From contig JAHRBS010000003.1 in the NCBI GenBank assembly GCA_024305745.1, forward strand, positions 2,170,001 through 2,234,000: a DNA stretch of 64,000 bases, written 5' to 3'. The DNA is from Polyporus tsugae (lineage: Eukaryota > Basidiomycota > Agaricomycetes > Polyporales > Polyporaceae). How positions within the stretch are numbered: position 1 is the stretch's first letter; every line of letters begins with the position of its first letter. Both the position numbers and the translations under genes were made by a program. The notes beneath the pieces were generated by a model, which had not been told where the DNA came from, did no database searches, and was given only the letters and a program-made list of their open reading frames with translations. Positions 48,101 through 60,019 of this stretch are shown here, piece by piece.

Positions 48101-49699
48101 GGTGGCATGCCACCGGTACAAGCAGTTGAACTGAGCAATCAATCATAAGCTGCAGAGCCCTTTCACACGCGTGACAAAAGCAGGAGGCTCCCTACCTCAA
48201 CGCTGCACGAATTCCCGCGCCCGCGCTCGAACATCGAGTGGTCCGCGTTGCGCATCTCCTCGAACGGGTTGAACGCCCAGCTGCTCCCCTGTCGAACCAG
48301 GCCCAGGATCGCGGCGAAGTAGTCCGACATGACGATGCCCGCGAACCACGCGCAATTGATCAGGCGCGCCGTCTCGAAGATGTCCTTCTCCTGGTCCACG
48401 AGCGCCGCCTTCGCGCGCCGGGGGTCGTTGGGCGGAAGCGTGGCGGGATCGACATACGTCCCGCGCTCGTTCAGCTCCAGAAGCCTCTTCGCGATGTACT
48501 ACACAGACGCGCGTCAGGCCCGGGTCGCGCGAAAGAAGGATTGAGGACATAGCGGGGCGGATGCTTACGTTGTGGTTCCTGTTAAAGAGGGTGAGAAGCA
48601 CACAGACAGCCGGCGGGAGCAGCAGCAGGCGGTCTTCGGCGAAGGTGTCGGGGATAAGGAGACCGCGCCCATCGCGCACACGGATCTTGTCCTGCATCTC
48701 CTCATTGTTCCCATACAAGGGCGCAAGATCGACATACGAGGACGTCTCGTTGATGTTGACATTCGTGTGCGACGTGCGGAAGACGCTGATGGGTGAGCCA
48801 ACGTCAACATCGGCCACTCCACCAAGAGAAGCGGGACACTTACGTATGAATGACCAGCGCCGCAAACGCGAACATTAAGCTCGAGAGACCCGCGGGATGA
48901 GCCACGAACTGCAAAAGGCATGAGCTGGGCTTCGAGAAGGTGCATAAGGTGTGGGCCGACCTTCTCCCGTCTGAGTAATGTATCAAACACAAGCCCGGCA
49001 TCGGGAAGCTCGTTGCGGGGAAGCGGGTGCGCCTGCGGCACGCTGCGCGAATAAGGAGTACCAGCTTTTCCCAAGTCGGGTATGGCGGGGTTGTTGTTTG
49101 AACCGTCTGCGCTCCGGTAGGCGAACTCAGGACCGATGGAAGTATCGGGCGGGTGGGGAAGATCTTCGTACACTACAAACAAAAGTCATGAGAAACGCAT
49201 GTCGGGAGTGCACGGTGGCTCGAGATGCGTACGCAATTTGATGAGCGCCGTCTGCAACTTCCTCGCCGCGGCATGTTCTGAATTGTTGGATAGATAAACT
49301 AACGTGTGCTCCAACTGAAGGCATAGTTAGCAACAGTCAGGATGTCCTGGACACCTGACACGACGCACAAGCATCTTCCGGTCGTCGATGGAGTTCAGAT
49401 GGGTAATGCCATCAACAATGCTCTCCTGAAATCAGGGTGAACAAAGGCGGTAGATGACTGGATCGAAGTGTCACGTACAATAGTGGAGAGATCTCCGGCA
49501 AATGGGAGATGCTTTCGAACCTATTCGCAGGGGGCATGAAGGACGGAACATGTCATAGGCAAGGTGTGCAACTCACCTCATCGCGGAGTTTGTCAAAGCC
49601 CTTCATAGGCTGGGAAGATGTGTGCTGGAAGTCATCGCCGTCGTCGTGCAGAGGACCTTTGGTGAAGGTGCGAGACAGTCTGGAGGAGAAGGTGGACAT
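45161..49699 (-). CDS. Ppo-type linoleate dioxygenase / cytochrome P450 fusion (oxylipin synthase)
   Basis: Minus-strand gene from the ATG at 49699 (MSTFSSRLSRTFTKGPLHDD) to the TGA at 45163-45161, with about twenty short introns and roughly 1,070 residues, the usual Ppo length. N-terminal animal-peroxidase-type domain: distal haem His in LVIHTVFRTSH (about 48845), SSYVDLAPLYGNNEEMQDKI, LLLPPAVCVLL, and proximal His with catalytic Tyr in FNCLYRWHATTS (about 48120). C-terminal P450-like domain: Glu-x-x-Arg in LEALRLDPTFRG (near 45870, Arg codon split by an intron) and the haem Cys in IDGAGRCLGLDLS (about 45553). Such enzymes oxygenate linoleic acid at C8 or C10 and isomerise the hydroperoxide, making psi-factor oxylipins that control sporulation. 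Both active sites look intact, so diol-synthase activity is possible. The last exon is only 12 bp (45172-45161). Confidence 0.92.
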
Positions 49700-52052
49700 G
49701 GCGTGGGATGGGGTGGTGTGTGGAGAGGGACCCGAACACTGGGGCCAGCATTACGTTTGGCCTGGGTTATATATGCAGGATAAGGCGCGTCCGTACACGG
49801 TACGGCAACTGTCGAACGGAACGCAAGGAGCCAGGGAGCGAGCAAAAACGTCATGAGCATACCAGCCGGAGACCGCGGCTGATCTGGATCGCATTTGAGA
49901 TGCCCAAGACGTCGAGCAAACTGTGGGGATCAATGGTATTAGCGAGCGTAAATGGGAGTTAGCGAGCACAAACCGGCGTGAACTGCGTTCTGGAGATGGC
50001 GAGGAACGGCGGACAGGATACCGGACATTGGAGAGTGATCCGGATGGCGACAAAAGGGACAAGAGCGATTCGCCAGCGGGAATGGCGAGGCATGATTAAT
50101 ATTCTCAATCAAGTGACCGCCTCCCAGGCATGGAAGCTGCCTCTGTCGTATCCACTGTACGTTACGCGTCCGGTGGCGCTTCCTACTTCCCATCCAGAAG
50201 CCGCGCAATCCACCACAATTGGGCGCCTCGTTGGTAACCAGCCCAAGAAGTTGTCGGCCACGGTCGGCCTTACGGAGGACCGCAAGCAATTGTACTTCAG
50301 GCCGACGCTCGTTTGGTTTGTTCATAAGATCTGTTGGCGGACAGTGAGATTTCATTCAGTCAACGGACGCAAATCGCGCTCGTACCTGAATGTTCCAGTA
50401 CCGGTATATTGGTCCGACTGTTGATACATACATATATAATGCCCATTTAGGACACATTTGTATCGGCCACCGCGTCCATATGTCAGACTTGCATGCGCCG
50501 TGCCCGGCGAAGGCATAGTGCCGCCGAGACTGTCCAGAACGCATACAGTACTGTACTGTCCACCGACGGGATCGCACCGTGGGCGCGCAGTTCCCGCACG
50601 GCACCGTCGGTGACAGCAAGCACTGAGCAGGATGGAGGTTGCTGAAAAAGAGCGCGCTATACTTACCCTGCTATACCTGCGCGCTCCGGTCTCACGTACT
50701 CAAGCGCCCATGGGCGGTTAAAAAACATGCTGCAGAGCGTTTGAACCTTAAAGCTGGCGCTTTTGCTCGAGGCTCGACATCAGTACTACAGTGTTTAGGC
50801 GTCAGATGAAACCGCGATTTCGCGCAGCGTGTGCTGGGTTCGCCAGGAGAGGCAGTGGTACGAGAGCATAGCGCTTAAGTGAGATAGTCAATTGAGTATA
50901 ATATGATGAAGAAAGCGCGGTGGTCTGTCCTGCGTGCGAGGCAGGAGAGGGATGTTTTTTGAGGGATGGGTTTGTCACGTTTTCGGCCAGATGAAATGCG
51001 TCACGCAACAGTCACAGGGAGCCTTGGGCCGGACGGAAGAATACTGACCATCTCAGAAAACATCGAGTGGGTGATGAATAAGTGTTTCTTCAGCTTGAGA
51101 TGAATTACGCATTTATTGGTTGAGAGGAAGCACATAGTGGCTCATGAGATGAGGTGGGGGCCAGACCTGTCCAACCGCGCGCGACAAGCCCCCCTTGCCC
51201 ACTTGATGCGCGTAAACCACGATTTGGGTCGCGCATCGCGAAGGCGAACTCCGTGTCTCTTGAAAATCCTATTAGGTACACGCCATGGAAGAGAATTACT
51301 ACTGGTAACATTATATAGTGCAACGGAATGGCCGCCAAAAATCTTTGCAGCTTTCAACCCACCCAAATGCAATATATTCAGCTTTGTGAGAGAACACAGA
51401 AGCACACAAATATCGCACTACCTGTAACCATGCACTTGAGCCCAGCTGCGTCATTTTCACATAACGCGCAAAAGGTGCGGGACAGCATGCTCTGGAGCAC
51501 GCGGCCGTTTCATCTGACCGTAAAATTTAATCTGGCGTCTAAACACTGTAGTGTAAACTTCCACTGCCAGTATTGCACGGACTCTGGAGTCAATCTAGAC
51601 TCAACGGCCCTGGATGGTCTATGCAACAGTGTGGACTCTGTGTGGTCTACAGTTCCAAACGTACGCGCTAACTATGATCCAAACGATCCTGTTGCTCACG
51701 TGCACCATGGTATTTAGTAGTATCGTGTTCAATGCGTGGACGCCCGCCGGTCACTCAGCTGGGTGGCGATAACATTAATCCGACTGGCAAGGACCCGGGA
51801 GATACCCCATACATAGTATTCTTCTAACCACACGTTTTCGAGTCTGCTGTAGACTTGACACACGCAAGAAGGCGGTCCGTGAGCCTTAATGTGACTAGAG
51901 TATGAACATTAATGGAACACTGGATACAGACCTCAGTCTCCTCTTCGTCGTACGACACTAGCGGCGACACAGTGAGTTTATAGTTAGTATCCAAACCCCG
52001 AGAGGTCTGACGTCAGGCCTTCAAATTTTCGGCAGCTCCCCCTTAAAGTTAC
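49700..52052. other. Gene-poor interval
   Basis: About 2.35 kb. The first few hundred bases are presumably the dioxygenase promoter. Open frames such as 49978-50424 (+) and 51142-51405 (-) have no recognisable motif, no family signature and no splice partners. No terminal repeats were found by eye. Confidence 0.5.
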
Positions 52053-53180
52053 ATGCGGTTGCTAGATACAAGCACCGCGGCCGCCGCTAGGCTGCACGGA
52101 TTCAAATATAATGCGCTTCTGCGCCGTGCCATTCTCTCCCGCGTCTGGCAAACAAGTGAACAGTCCTTTCAAGGGGTCCCGAACCTTGCTTCGTTCCACC
52201 TGATCCCCTTCGTATGGTCCAGGACTAGCGAGTGCTGCGAGGTCGCAGAGTGGGATGGCTTTTAAGGGGTCTGGATCGATGCAAGCTGTATCGACAAGTC
52301 CAACAGCGCAGAGCCGCACAAAGCAATCGACGCCATGAATACGTGGTACGCGAATGCGACTCTGGATTCGCGAATCACGCTTCGGCGGCGCGCGTCGTTT
52401 ACCCGTGGATAGACGTCGCAGGAGCTGATCACTCCTCAAACAGTCGTCTAAATTTCCTCCTCCAGTTAATTGGTACCCAAGAGAGCCTGGCGTACCTTAT
52501 CGAAAACACAGCCTGGCAGTCTTATTGTGGGAAGGACCGCTGGAATAGTTAAGTGTTGCGACTTCCGTGATACCGCTGTTGCTTACTGCTAGCGTAACCA
52601 GGTCCACATCGCGCAACGACACGGCAAACCGCGCATGCCCCCTGATGGACATATTTGGTGTCCACATGCCCGTTGTCTACGGCGAAGCAGCAACGTTTGC
52701 TTCAGGATATCTTGAAGCGGTTTCCAGACCAGACCATTTTCCTCCGGGATCCAGGATACGCCGGTACGGAGCCGCTCTCGGATTACTACACCCCTACTGA
52801 CCGCCTGTACGGGGGCGCTACCCTCGCTCCACCTAATTTCGGCGTCTTGGCCCAGTGCTTTCCTCGTCCGACTACTCAGCCTAAGCTCCCTAAAGCCCCT
52901 AGAGTATCGCCTCACGACGCACGGGAAGCACACGTCGGAAGTGCCCTTCGCCGCATTCGAGAGGCCCCGGTACGACGTTAACGAGATTACCGTCTTCATC
53001 GCGACCCTGTCCTACCGGAACGGCCGCGCCTCTCATCCTCCACGCGCAGCCCAGAACCGCAAACTGCAATTAAATACGCCGGCGCGCTCCAGCAAAGCGC
53101 AAGCGCCGCCATTCGACTTGGAGGAGACCTCTAGCTCCGCAGGAAGCACCTCCTCGACACGCACCAGCACGACTCCCTGA
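52053..53180 (+). pseudogene. Decayed HET-domain (heterokaryon incompatibility) gene
   Basis: The + strand retains the order of a basidiomycete HET protein in broken frames. Opening MRLLDTSTA (52053) and AILSRVWQTSEQSFQ; a stop at 52263-52265; GVWIDASCIDKSNSAE and AIDAMNTWYANATL; ASFTRG then TAG at 52410-52412 where the family has Trp, then TSQELITPQTVV; IGTQESLAYLIENT in another frame; LMDIFGVHMPVVYGEA (52640-52690), then a frame change into LLQDILKRFPDQTIFLRDPG. Downstream open stretches to about 53180 fit the variable C-terminal part. HET proteins trigger cell death when incompatible hyphae fuse. Several stops and shifts make this copy non-functional. It is not flanked by obvious repeats. 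Confidence 0.85.
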
Positions 53181-54403
53181 GCATGTTCCTCCATTTCCCA
53201 CCAGGGCATGTGCTTCCGGGGCCCAGGTCGTCAATCGACAGGTCATCCTTCGAAGCCTCCTACGGGCGCCGACCGCACCGGCGAGCTTTTCCCCGCCTCG
53301 CACGCTGAGCGGGCGCCGCCGTCAGCTTCGTCTTCCGCGTCTCGATCCATGGCCACGGACCACTACCCACCATCACGCCCTGGAGCGCTTCCGCCGTGCG
53401 CCTCACCGGTCCCGCGACGGGCTCCTCTCCGAAGCGTCGCTGTCAGCTTCGCACGGAAGTCCAAAAAACCCAAACCATGAGAAATTTGCAGGGAAGTACA
53501 TATGTACCGGCAGGAAGGCGTTCGCATTCGCAGCGTTCCTGACGACGACGGATGCCCCCGAGTCGGACGGAGCCGACTCGCGACTCTGGGCACTGTCAAT
53601 ACTTTATGGCGCCCGCGAAGGGCATCGCGATCCACCATGACATCACCATAAGCAAGGATCCCCGGTCGCGGGCATGCGGGCGCGAGCATGGCAGGACGGC
53701 AGTGCGTTCTTGCAGTGCGCCCAGCGGGCCGTCGATCGAAGTGCACGCCGGCCCGTCCATATGGCGCGGTGGAACCATCGCCCCCAGTTACTACCCGTGT
53801 TCACTCTTTAGGTCGGGGACGAAGTGCGCAGGGTCATGCTAGACTTTCGACGCTGGGAGGGTACTGTAATCGGCACCGGAGCGACGCGACATTCCAGTAT
53901 ACCGTCGTTGATACATTGATGTGTGGCTCACCAAAAGCGGTTTTAAGGCTTCCACCGTGACACCGTTGTAGAACTAGTAAATAGGAGACGCATGAAGCAC
54001 GCCCAGTACCGACGAGAAGGTTTGACAGCGATCCAGGTATTCTGGGAAAGGTTCGGACGATGAACGCAATAGCAAGAAGGACGAGTCACACCATATTTTA
54101 CTCAAAACCGAGTATAGCATATGAGCACGACTACTACTAGCAATAAGGGAGGCCTTGCCAACCTAGCAGAAGGAACATGGGGAGATCAACGAACCTCCGG
54201 ACCAAGAGAGAATCTCTTAGAAATACGTATACTATCTGCTATGCACGAGGTATGGGTCGTTACACCGATATAATAATCCGAGTCACGTCATCGTGGCCTC
54301 GAGAGGGATCTTCGAACTCGTCGATCCCACTACCAAGCATAACGATGTCCAGAGTATGATGCATCGGAAGAACCACCACCCTCTTCGTGCTCGCTGGGCC
54401 GGT
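53181..54403. other. Gene-poor interval after the HET relic
   Basis: About 1.2 kb. Low-complexity Ser/Pro-coding open stretches at 53208-53480 may be the last remnant of the HET gene. An 8-bp inverted repeat with a 6-base loop lies at 53559-53580. No gene is supported. Confidence 0.45.
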
Positions 54404-56121
54404 TCATCCTACAACAACGTTCGGAACGATCCTCCGGAGCGCTTGGATGTCCTTCTTCTCGGAATGCTGGCAGTTCCTGAGCTCCAACGTCTCGATCGGC
54501 ATCCCGTGCTGGCTGCGAAGCGTGATCCAAGTGATCATGTCGTCGATGAACTCCTCGTCCATGTCGTCTCCCGGGTAACGGAACAGAATGTCGTTGAAGT
54601 ACACGGCGCGAAGCTCTGGCAGTGGGACAAGGTGTTGCCCAGACGGTTGAACACGTATGTCCAGGAGTGCATCAAAGAGGTTGAATGGATGGCCGCCAAA
54701 AGCCAGTGTGCACAATCGCGGCGTCAGAGAGAAGAGATCACGCCACTTGAGCTGGTAGGATAAGCCGTTGACCACCTTCATGTACTCGAGGTGCGAGAAC
54801 AAAGGCCGACTTTCACGAACAAATGTCGGCATCGCATCCTCCTCTTCGGGTCCGTATAGCCCACAGAACGTCAGGCGGATATGCGCATCGCCAGACATGT
54901 CGGTGGTTTGCCATCCGAAGATATCGATATTGAAACCCCCGTAAGGTGGTCCGAAACGCACCGCGACTAGGGGCCTCGCGCTGAGGTGAACGGAGAGGTT
55001 GCGTATGAGGTCCTTCATACCCCTGCTTCCGCTACCGCTAAGGTGTACGCTGGCTGCATGATTCATGGAGAAATCGTTGAAGAGGTTTGCACAGTCGTAC
55101 GTGGGGCCGCGAAGACGTAAGGAACGGAGCGATGGGAACGAGAGGGGTCGAGAGGGAGGTGGTCCAAGGTCCTGGCTGTTTGACGTTGGGATGGCTTCAT
55201 CCAAGTGCAACACCTCCAAGCGTGGCGCGATCCGCTCAAGGACATCTAGCATGTCCGTGGTAGTCCCGACATCAGGGCGATCGGGCTGGAGGGGGCCCCG
55301 TTCGAGAGATGCGGTCACCTTCAACGTTGTGGGCGACGAGCAGAAAACGGGGTCGGCCCAACGAAAGGGGAGCCTATCCAGTTCCAAGTGGTACAGACGA
55401 GGCGTGAGCCCCCTGTTGGGACGATTGGGACCGCAGGGGGAGGCCCGTAAAAGCCGAAGTGTGGGAGGCGTGAGCACAAGACAAGCTTCTCGAGCCGCCC
55501 CAGCGGCTGAGTTAACCGTTTGCAGAGCGCCTGTACCCTTGGGATCTCAGTATCGACCGAGAGGGAGCGTATCTGTGATGATACGGGTGGAATGAGGTCG
55601 AGAGTGGAGATGTTGCGACTAGCACTGCTGCAGTCATAGCGGACGTCTATGTGCAGAGGGGCGGCCTTGGAGCGTTCGAGGAACACCGCGAAAATATCGG
55701 CGCGTGTCTGTCTCGAATAAATATGACTCCAGAGCCGTACGGTATGAATTGCGACATTTCGCCAGTGCCGGCAGACATGGGTGAGCTTGATCCATCGAGG
55801 CGGCGGGTGTTCAGAGTAGGCGAAGTCGCGGTGGGCAGTGTCGTAATACTCTTGCACGAAAGTGATCAAGATCTCAGCAATAAGTTCTTCGGGAAGTCGC
55901 CCAACAGCAGTCAAGGTATTCAGACGAGTCTTCAGATCCAGAATTGCTCGTAGGGACACGTCGATGTCGTGCAGGACCGTTTCGCGCGCCTCAGCAAACT
56001 TTGGGTGTTGTCTTGCAACTTGAAGTCCCGCAGAGTCTTTGGTTTCCTGACCGCAGTAAAAGACATACCCATCGTGTTCCAGATGCAGTTGAATGCCTTG
56101 GATGGCGGAAACGTTGTCCAT
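54404..56121 (-). CDS. F-box / leucine-rich-repeat-like protein
   Basis: Minus-strand gene starting at 56121 (MDNVSAIQGIQLHLEHDG). A helical region is followed by the F-box (LPEELIAEILITFVQEYYDT ... WIKLTHVCRHWRNVAIHTVR LWSHI) at about residues 75-130, then LRR-like beta-alpha units (LDLIPPVSSQIRSLSVDTEI; RLEKLVLCSRL; APRLEVLHLDEA; LPELRAVYFNDILF) to LRRIVPNVVVG at 54404. The reading frame changes between about 55510 and 55440. A 70-bp intron (donor GTCTTG, acceptor CAACAG) would restore it but would remove well-conserved-looking LVLCSRLP, so a real frameshift is also possible. This is the common expanded mushroom F-box family, presumed SCF substrate receptors; the target is unknown. Confidence 0.75.
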
Positions 56122-56601
56122 ACGACTACACGAGAAAAGACGTCAGGACTCAAAGACCGATCAATTTTCCCAATACCTTATGAACTGTGTAGGTGGCCAA
56201 CTAGAAGCGGGAACCTCCGCCGTCTGGGGCTATCTAGTGAGGACCGTAAACTAGATCCGTTCAGCCATGAGCACATATGAGCACTGTTGTCAGGAAGGTT
56301 TCAGAGGAATGAACGCATACAACGACTGCAAGGGAACAGTTGACGACAAGAGAGAGGTTGAGGAGAGCCTCGAAGTCGTTGATGAGTTCTTCAATGACTT
56401 TCCCTAGCAGTTATACTATAAGTAACGCGTGTGGCAGGAGCTGTTGCAAGGAGCGGAAGTGCGACAAGAGCTCTGAGAATTTAGAAAGCGGACACTGGCA
56501 TGAGTTCACACCCATCGTAGGCGCCTCTCGATAGACAGCTTCCTCCCGTCCACCGAGTCTCGTCTGTTATAACCTGCAGCCCGCTCATCGAAACCCCACG
56601 G
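56122..56601. promoter_or_regulatory. Divergent promoter region, F-box / COPE
   Basis: 480 bp between two divergent start codons. No gene is supported and no distinct TATA box was found. Presumably shared regulatory sequence. Confidence 0.5.
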
Positions 56602-58006
56602 ATGGAGTCCTCCGAGCTCTACCACATCAAGCAACAATTCAATATCGGTCGGTGGCCCTCCCTTCCCTCTCCTCCCCCTCCCTCTCCTCCGTACTGACAT
56701 CTCACTCCCTGCAGGCGCATACAAGTCCCTCGTCGATCTCACCCTCCCGGACCCCTCCTCCCCAGACTACACCCAGACGCTCGTCTACCAAGCCCGCGCC
56801 CAAATCGCCCTCGGCTCCCCCGCCGCGGCAGCGGCACTCGTCCCGGCCGACACCGAGAACCTCGCATTCAAGAGCGTCGCCGCGCTCGCGCGCTATGTCG
56901 CTGCGACTGAGGACGACGCACGCGAAGGCGCGCTTGAGGAACTGCGCGACCTGAGCGTCGAGATCGAGGGCGAAGACGCGGAGGCGACGCCGTGGGAGAA
57001 GGGCGTCGTGCGCGTGCTCGCGGGCACGGCGTTCGCGCGGGCGGGGGAGATCGAGGAGGCCCTGGAGACGCTTAGTGCCGGGAACGACACGCATAACCTC
57101 GAGGCGTGAGTGCTTTTTCTTTCATTCTGCGTCCCAGATCGTGCGCGGTCCTGCATCTGGAGCACGAGTGCGGTGGGGTCGTGCTTGGGCTTTCACATTC
57201 AGAGTTCCGATCTCCGTTTTGCTCCTCCAACTCGTCAGGCCCTTCTGACGCTGCCTATAATGATTGCTTGATACGGGCGGCGTCTGGAGCACTATTTGCG
57301 ACAGCGGATTCGACCATTCAACGATCCTGAGCTCGAGTTGCATTGAGCTCTGAGATGCGGGGCGGAGAAAACGCATTCCGTCTCCCACTCAAGCATTCAC
57401 TAATCCACTGACAACCCGTCTCTCCCTCCCACAGCGTCGCCTACGCCGTTCAAGTCTACCTCTCCATCTCCCGGCCCGACCTCGCTCGCAAAGAGCTCGA
57501 GCGTGCCAAGCGCTGGGCCGAGGACGACCTCCTCCTGCAGCGCATCGAAGCCTCCGTCGGGCTCGCGACCGGCAAGGACGCCTACGCCGACGCGCAGTCC
57601 TTCTACGCCGAGCAGCTCGCGAACCCTTCCCTCTCCTCCCCGCACCTCCTCACCGCCCGCGGCGTCGCGCGCCTCCTGCGTGGGGAGGTCCCCGCTGCGA
57701 AGAGCGACCTCGAGGAGGCAGTCAGCCAGATGGGCGGCAAGCCCGACGCGGAGACCCTCGCCGCGCAGGTGGTCGCTGCGGGCTTGGGCGTGGCGAAGGG
57801 TGCGGACGCGGACCAGCTGTTTAGGTGCGTCGTGCGAGGCTCCACGTTGTGCATGTAGAAGGACCAAACGCTGACGTGTTTGCAGCAAATTGTCGACGGA
57901 GTTCCCGGACCACCCGCTTGTGACTGACTACCGGCAAAAGGAGGCGCTGTTTGACGAGCTTGCAGCCAAGTTCGCTGTACCTACGCTGGCTACGGCCTCC
58001 GCATGA
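56602..58006 (+). CDS. SEC28: Coatomer subunit epsilon
   Basis: Four exons: 56602-56647, 56715-57105, 57435-57824, 57886-58006; 315 residues, the family length. It begins MESSELYHIKQQFNIGAYKS, the typical COPE opening, and continues as a TPR-like helical solenoid: SLVDLTLPDP, AVAYAVQVYLSISRPDLARK, DAQSFYAEQLANPS, LTARGVARLLRGEVPAAKSD, ending SKLSTEFPDHPLVTDYRQKE. Epsilon-COP binds alpha-COP in the COPI coat and stabilises it for Golgi-to-ER and intra-Golgi transport. Intron 2 is 329 bp, unusually long for this window. Confidence 0.95.
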
Positions 58007-58222
58007 GTGTAATATGTCGTTGGAGGTGCCTGTATAGATATGCTGGGATACCGCCGCACAATCGCAAGAAGCTCGGGAGAAACCATCTGGATGTGTACAA
58101 TAAATCAAGGTGCGTATGCGATTATACGTGAGTATGTTGGAACACTAGTGTGTCGATGACCTTGTCCGGTAACCGGCAAGACAGTCTAGGTACGATATGT
58201 CTACAGAAACCAAGTCTGAGAT

Positions 58223-59093
58223 CTACCACCGCAGGACACGCTTGACATCCCGTCCAGGGTGCTCGACATGCACCGCGATCCTCTGGCCTTCGATCCCCAT
58301 CCTCCCGAGCGGATGAGAGAAGTCTGTAACCGTGTACACGGTGATCGTCCCGCCGCATCCCGGTGGCGGCAACGGCGCCTCGTCGTCGAGCTTGTCTTTG
58401 GACTGCGACTTAGCGAGCCAGCCCATGAGCGTGCTTTGCATGCGTTTCGGTGGCGCGCCAGCCTGGGAGGCCATGGGCGTTGCAGATGGCGACGCGTCCT
58501 GCGTGGCGGGAGGGGGCGTAGGCTGCTTGGGAGGTCGAGGTGGGGGATCGCATGCACACCAGAACGTGCGCGCATGGCCGCCGCACGACTTATCGCTCTC
58601 GCGCTTGGCGAGGTCGCTATATGCGCGGATATATATAAGTACATGGCTCGGCATACAGGGATGGTCGAAGAACGTACCCGAACTGTAGCTTGGCAGACTG
58701 TCCGAGCTCGTCGACGACCTGCTTCACGCGCCGCTTCCCGCGGACATCTGGGTCCATGACAATGGTGTATGACCCGTGGAAGTTCACGTAGGGCGGGCGA
58801 GACGACGCTGACGTCGGCCGGGACGCGCAGAACGTCTCCATGTCCTCCGAAAGCGCGCCCAAGAGGTCCTAGCCCGTCTGGAATTCCTTGCGCATGGCCG
58901 TGTGCGGAGCGGCGTCCTCGCGCGGCTGCTCTTCCACTGCCGATGTCTCCGAGTCCATCGCCTCCGCCTTCCTCTTCATCGCCCCAGTACTGGACCTGGA
59001 CGGAGACGCGCTCGTGCTGCAGCCTCCCGTCGCGTCCGCCATCTTCACGTCCGTATCCGCATGGGGACTTGTCGCCTGCCTGGTAGATGTCAT
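58223..59093 (-). CDS. Unknown protein with an in-frame TAG (possible pseudogene or missed intron)
   Basis: Minus strand. The frame opens at 59093 (MTSTRQATSPHADTDVKMAD), has a nuclear-localisation-like MKRKAEAM, and reads to FQTG before a TAG at 58871-58869. The same frame then continues at once as DLLGALSEDMETFCASRP, YVNFHGSYTIVMDPDVRGKR and VKQVVDELGQSAKLQFG. A GTACGT...ATATAG intron leads to an exon with KRESDKSCGGHARTFWCACD and a Pro-rich stretch, MQSTLMGWLAKSQSKDKL, ending at 58223. The GSYTIVMDP...RVKQVV...C-x-C arrangement resembles a small domain seen in unknown basidiomycete proteins. The TAG could be the end of an intron (CTAG acceptor), though I see no good donor, or a nonsense change. 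No function assigned. Confidence 0.55.
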
Positions 59094-60019
59094 CGTGTGG
59101 ACTTGGACCGGGACAAACAAGGACGATCCGTGCGCCTGGGCGGCGGAGGCTGACGAGCTGGGAGAATGGGCATGGGGCCGTTGGAGATGGGTTTGAGGGG
59201 CGTGTGAACGCTCGTCATGTCGGCCAGTCGGTGGGTAGAGCAGGTGGCGACAAAGTAAAGTATTGTAAGAGGCGATGACGAGCAAGGGGACAAGAGCTGA
59301 ACGAGCGACGCGCCGTGTGCATGCGAGCAACAGAACAGAACGACCGTGACACACGCCGCCGCACCCGCAGCGACGTCCACAAGCGCCGAACGCGCGCTGT
59401 CACGGTGTAACCGTCGCGTCCATCACGCAACACGTCGTCGGAAACGCCCGGCAATGAAGGTCTCGGACAGCTGCGCAGGCAGTCTAGAACCTCGCTCCAT
59501 TTCATGAAAAACATCCCCTAGAAATGTTCTCCACAACTTCTTACAAGGCGGTGCAGTGCCAGTGGTTGCTGTGGCGGGCAAGGTGCGCCATGCTCCGCCC
59601 GTCACGGTAGGTAATACGCCGCGACAACAGACCTCGTCACTCAGACAATGAGGCTACGATACCCCGCGCACGAGGATGAACGAAGGCACTGGCGAGGGAG
59701 AAGGTTCATGCGCGCGGGGCGGGTGCGGAATGGAGAGTGACGTCCTACGCTCCAGCCTCGACGTCCGGGCCACTCGCGAGGCGCTGACTCGGTGCCCCAG
59801 TACTTTTGGAGGCCGGTCAATGGCACGCGGGTGTTGTTGTCTCGCACTTTCCGTACCATATAAAAGCGCACTCTCCACGCCGCAGACCAGTTCTCTTATC
59901 TTCAGTACGCTCTCTTCTCTCGTGTCCCGCCTCTTCTTCGTCTCCTCTCAGCCACAACCCCGATCACGCCGTAGTACCGCAGGGCGAGTTACGACTAACG
60001 ACCACACACGACATCCTCC
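59094..60019. promoter_or_regulatory. Intergenic region with TATA box for the small Pro/Ser-rich gene
   Basis: About 930 bp. A TATAAAAG box at 59859-59866 lies about 150 bp upstream of the ATG at 60020, followed by a CT-rich leader (59880-59950). Upstream short frames are not believed. Confidence 0.6.

Noticed and set aside
49978..50424. 148-codon + strand open frame upstream of the dioxygenase gene
   Set aside because: Composition and codon use do not resemble neighbouring genes, there is no motif, and it lies in the expected promoter region.
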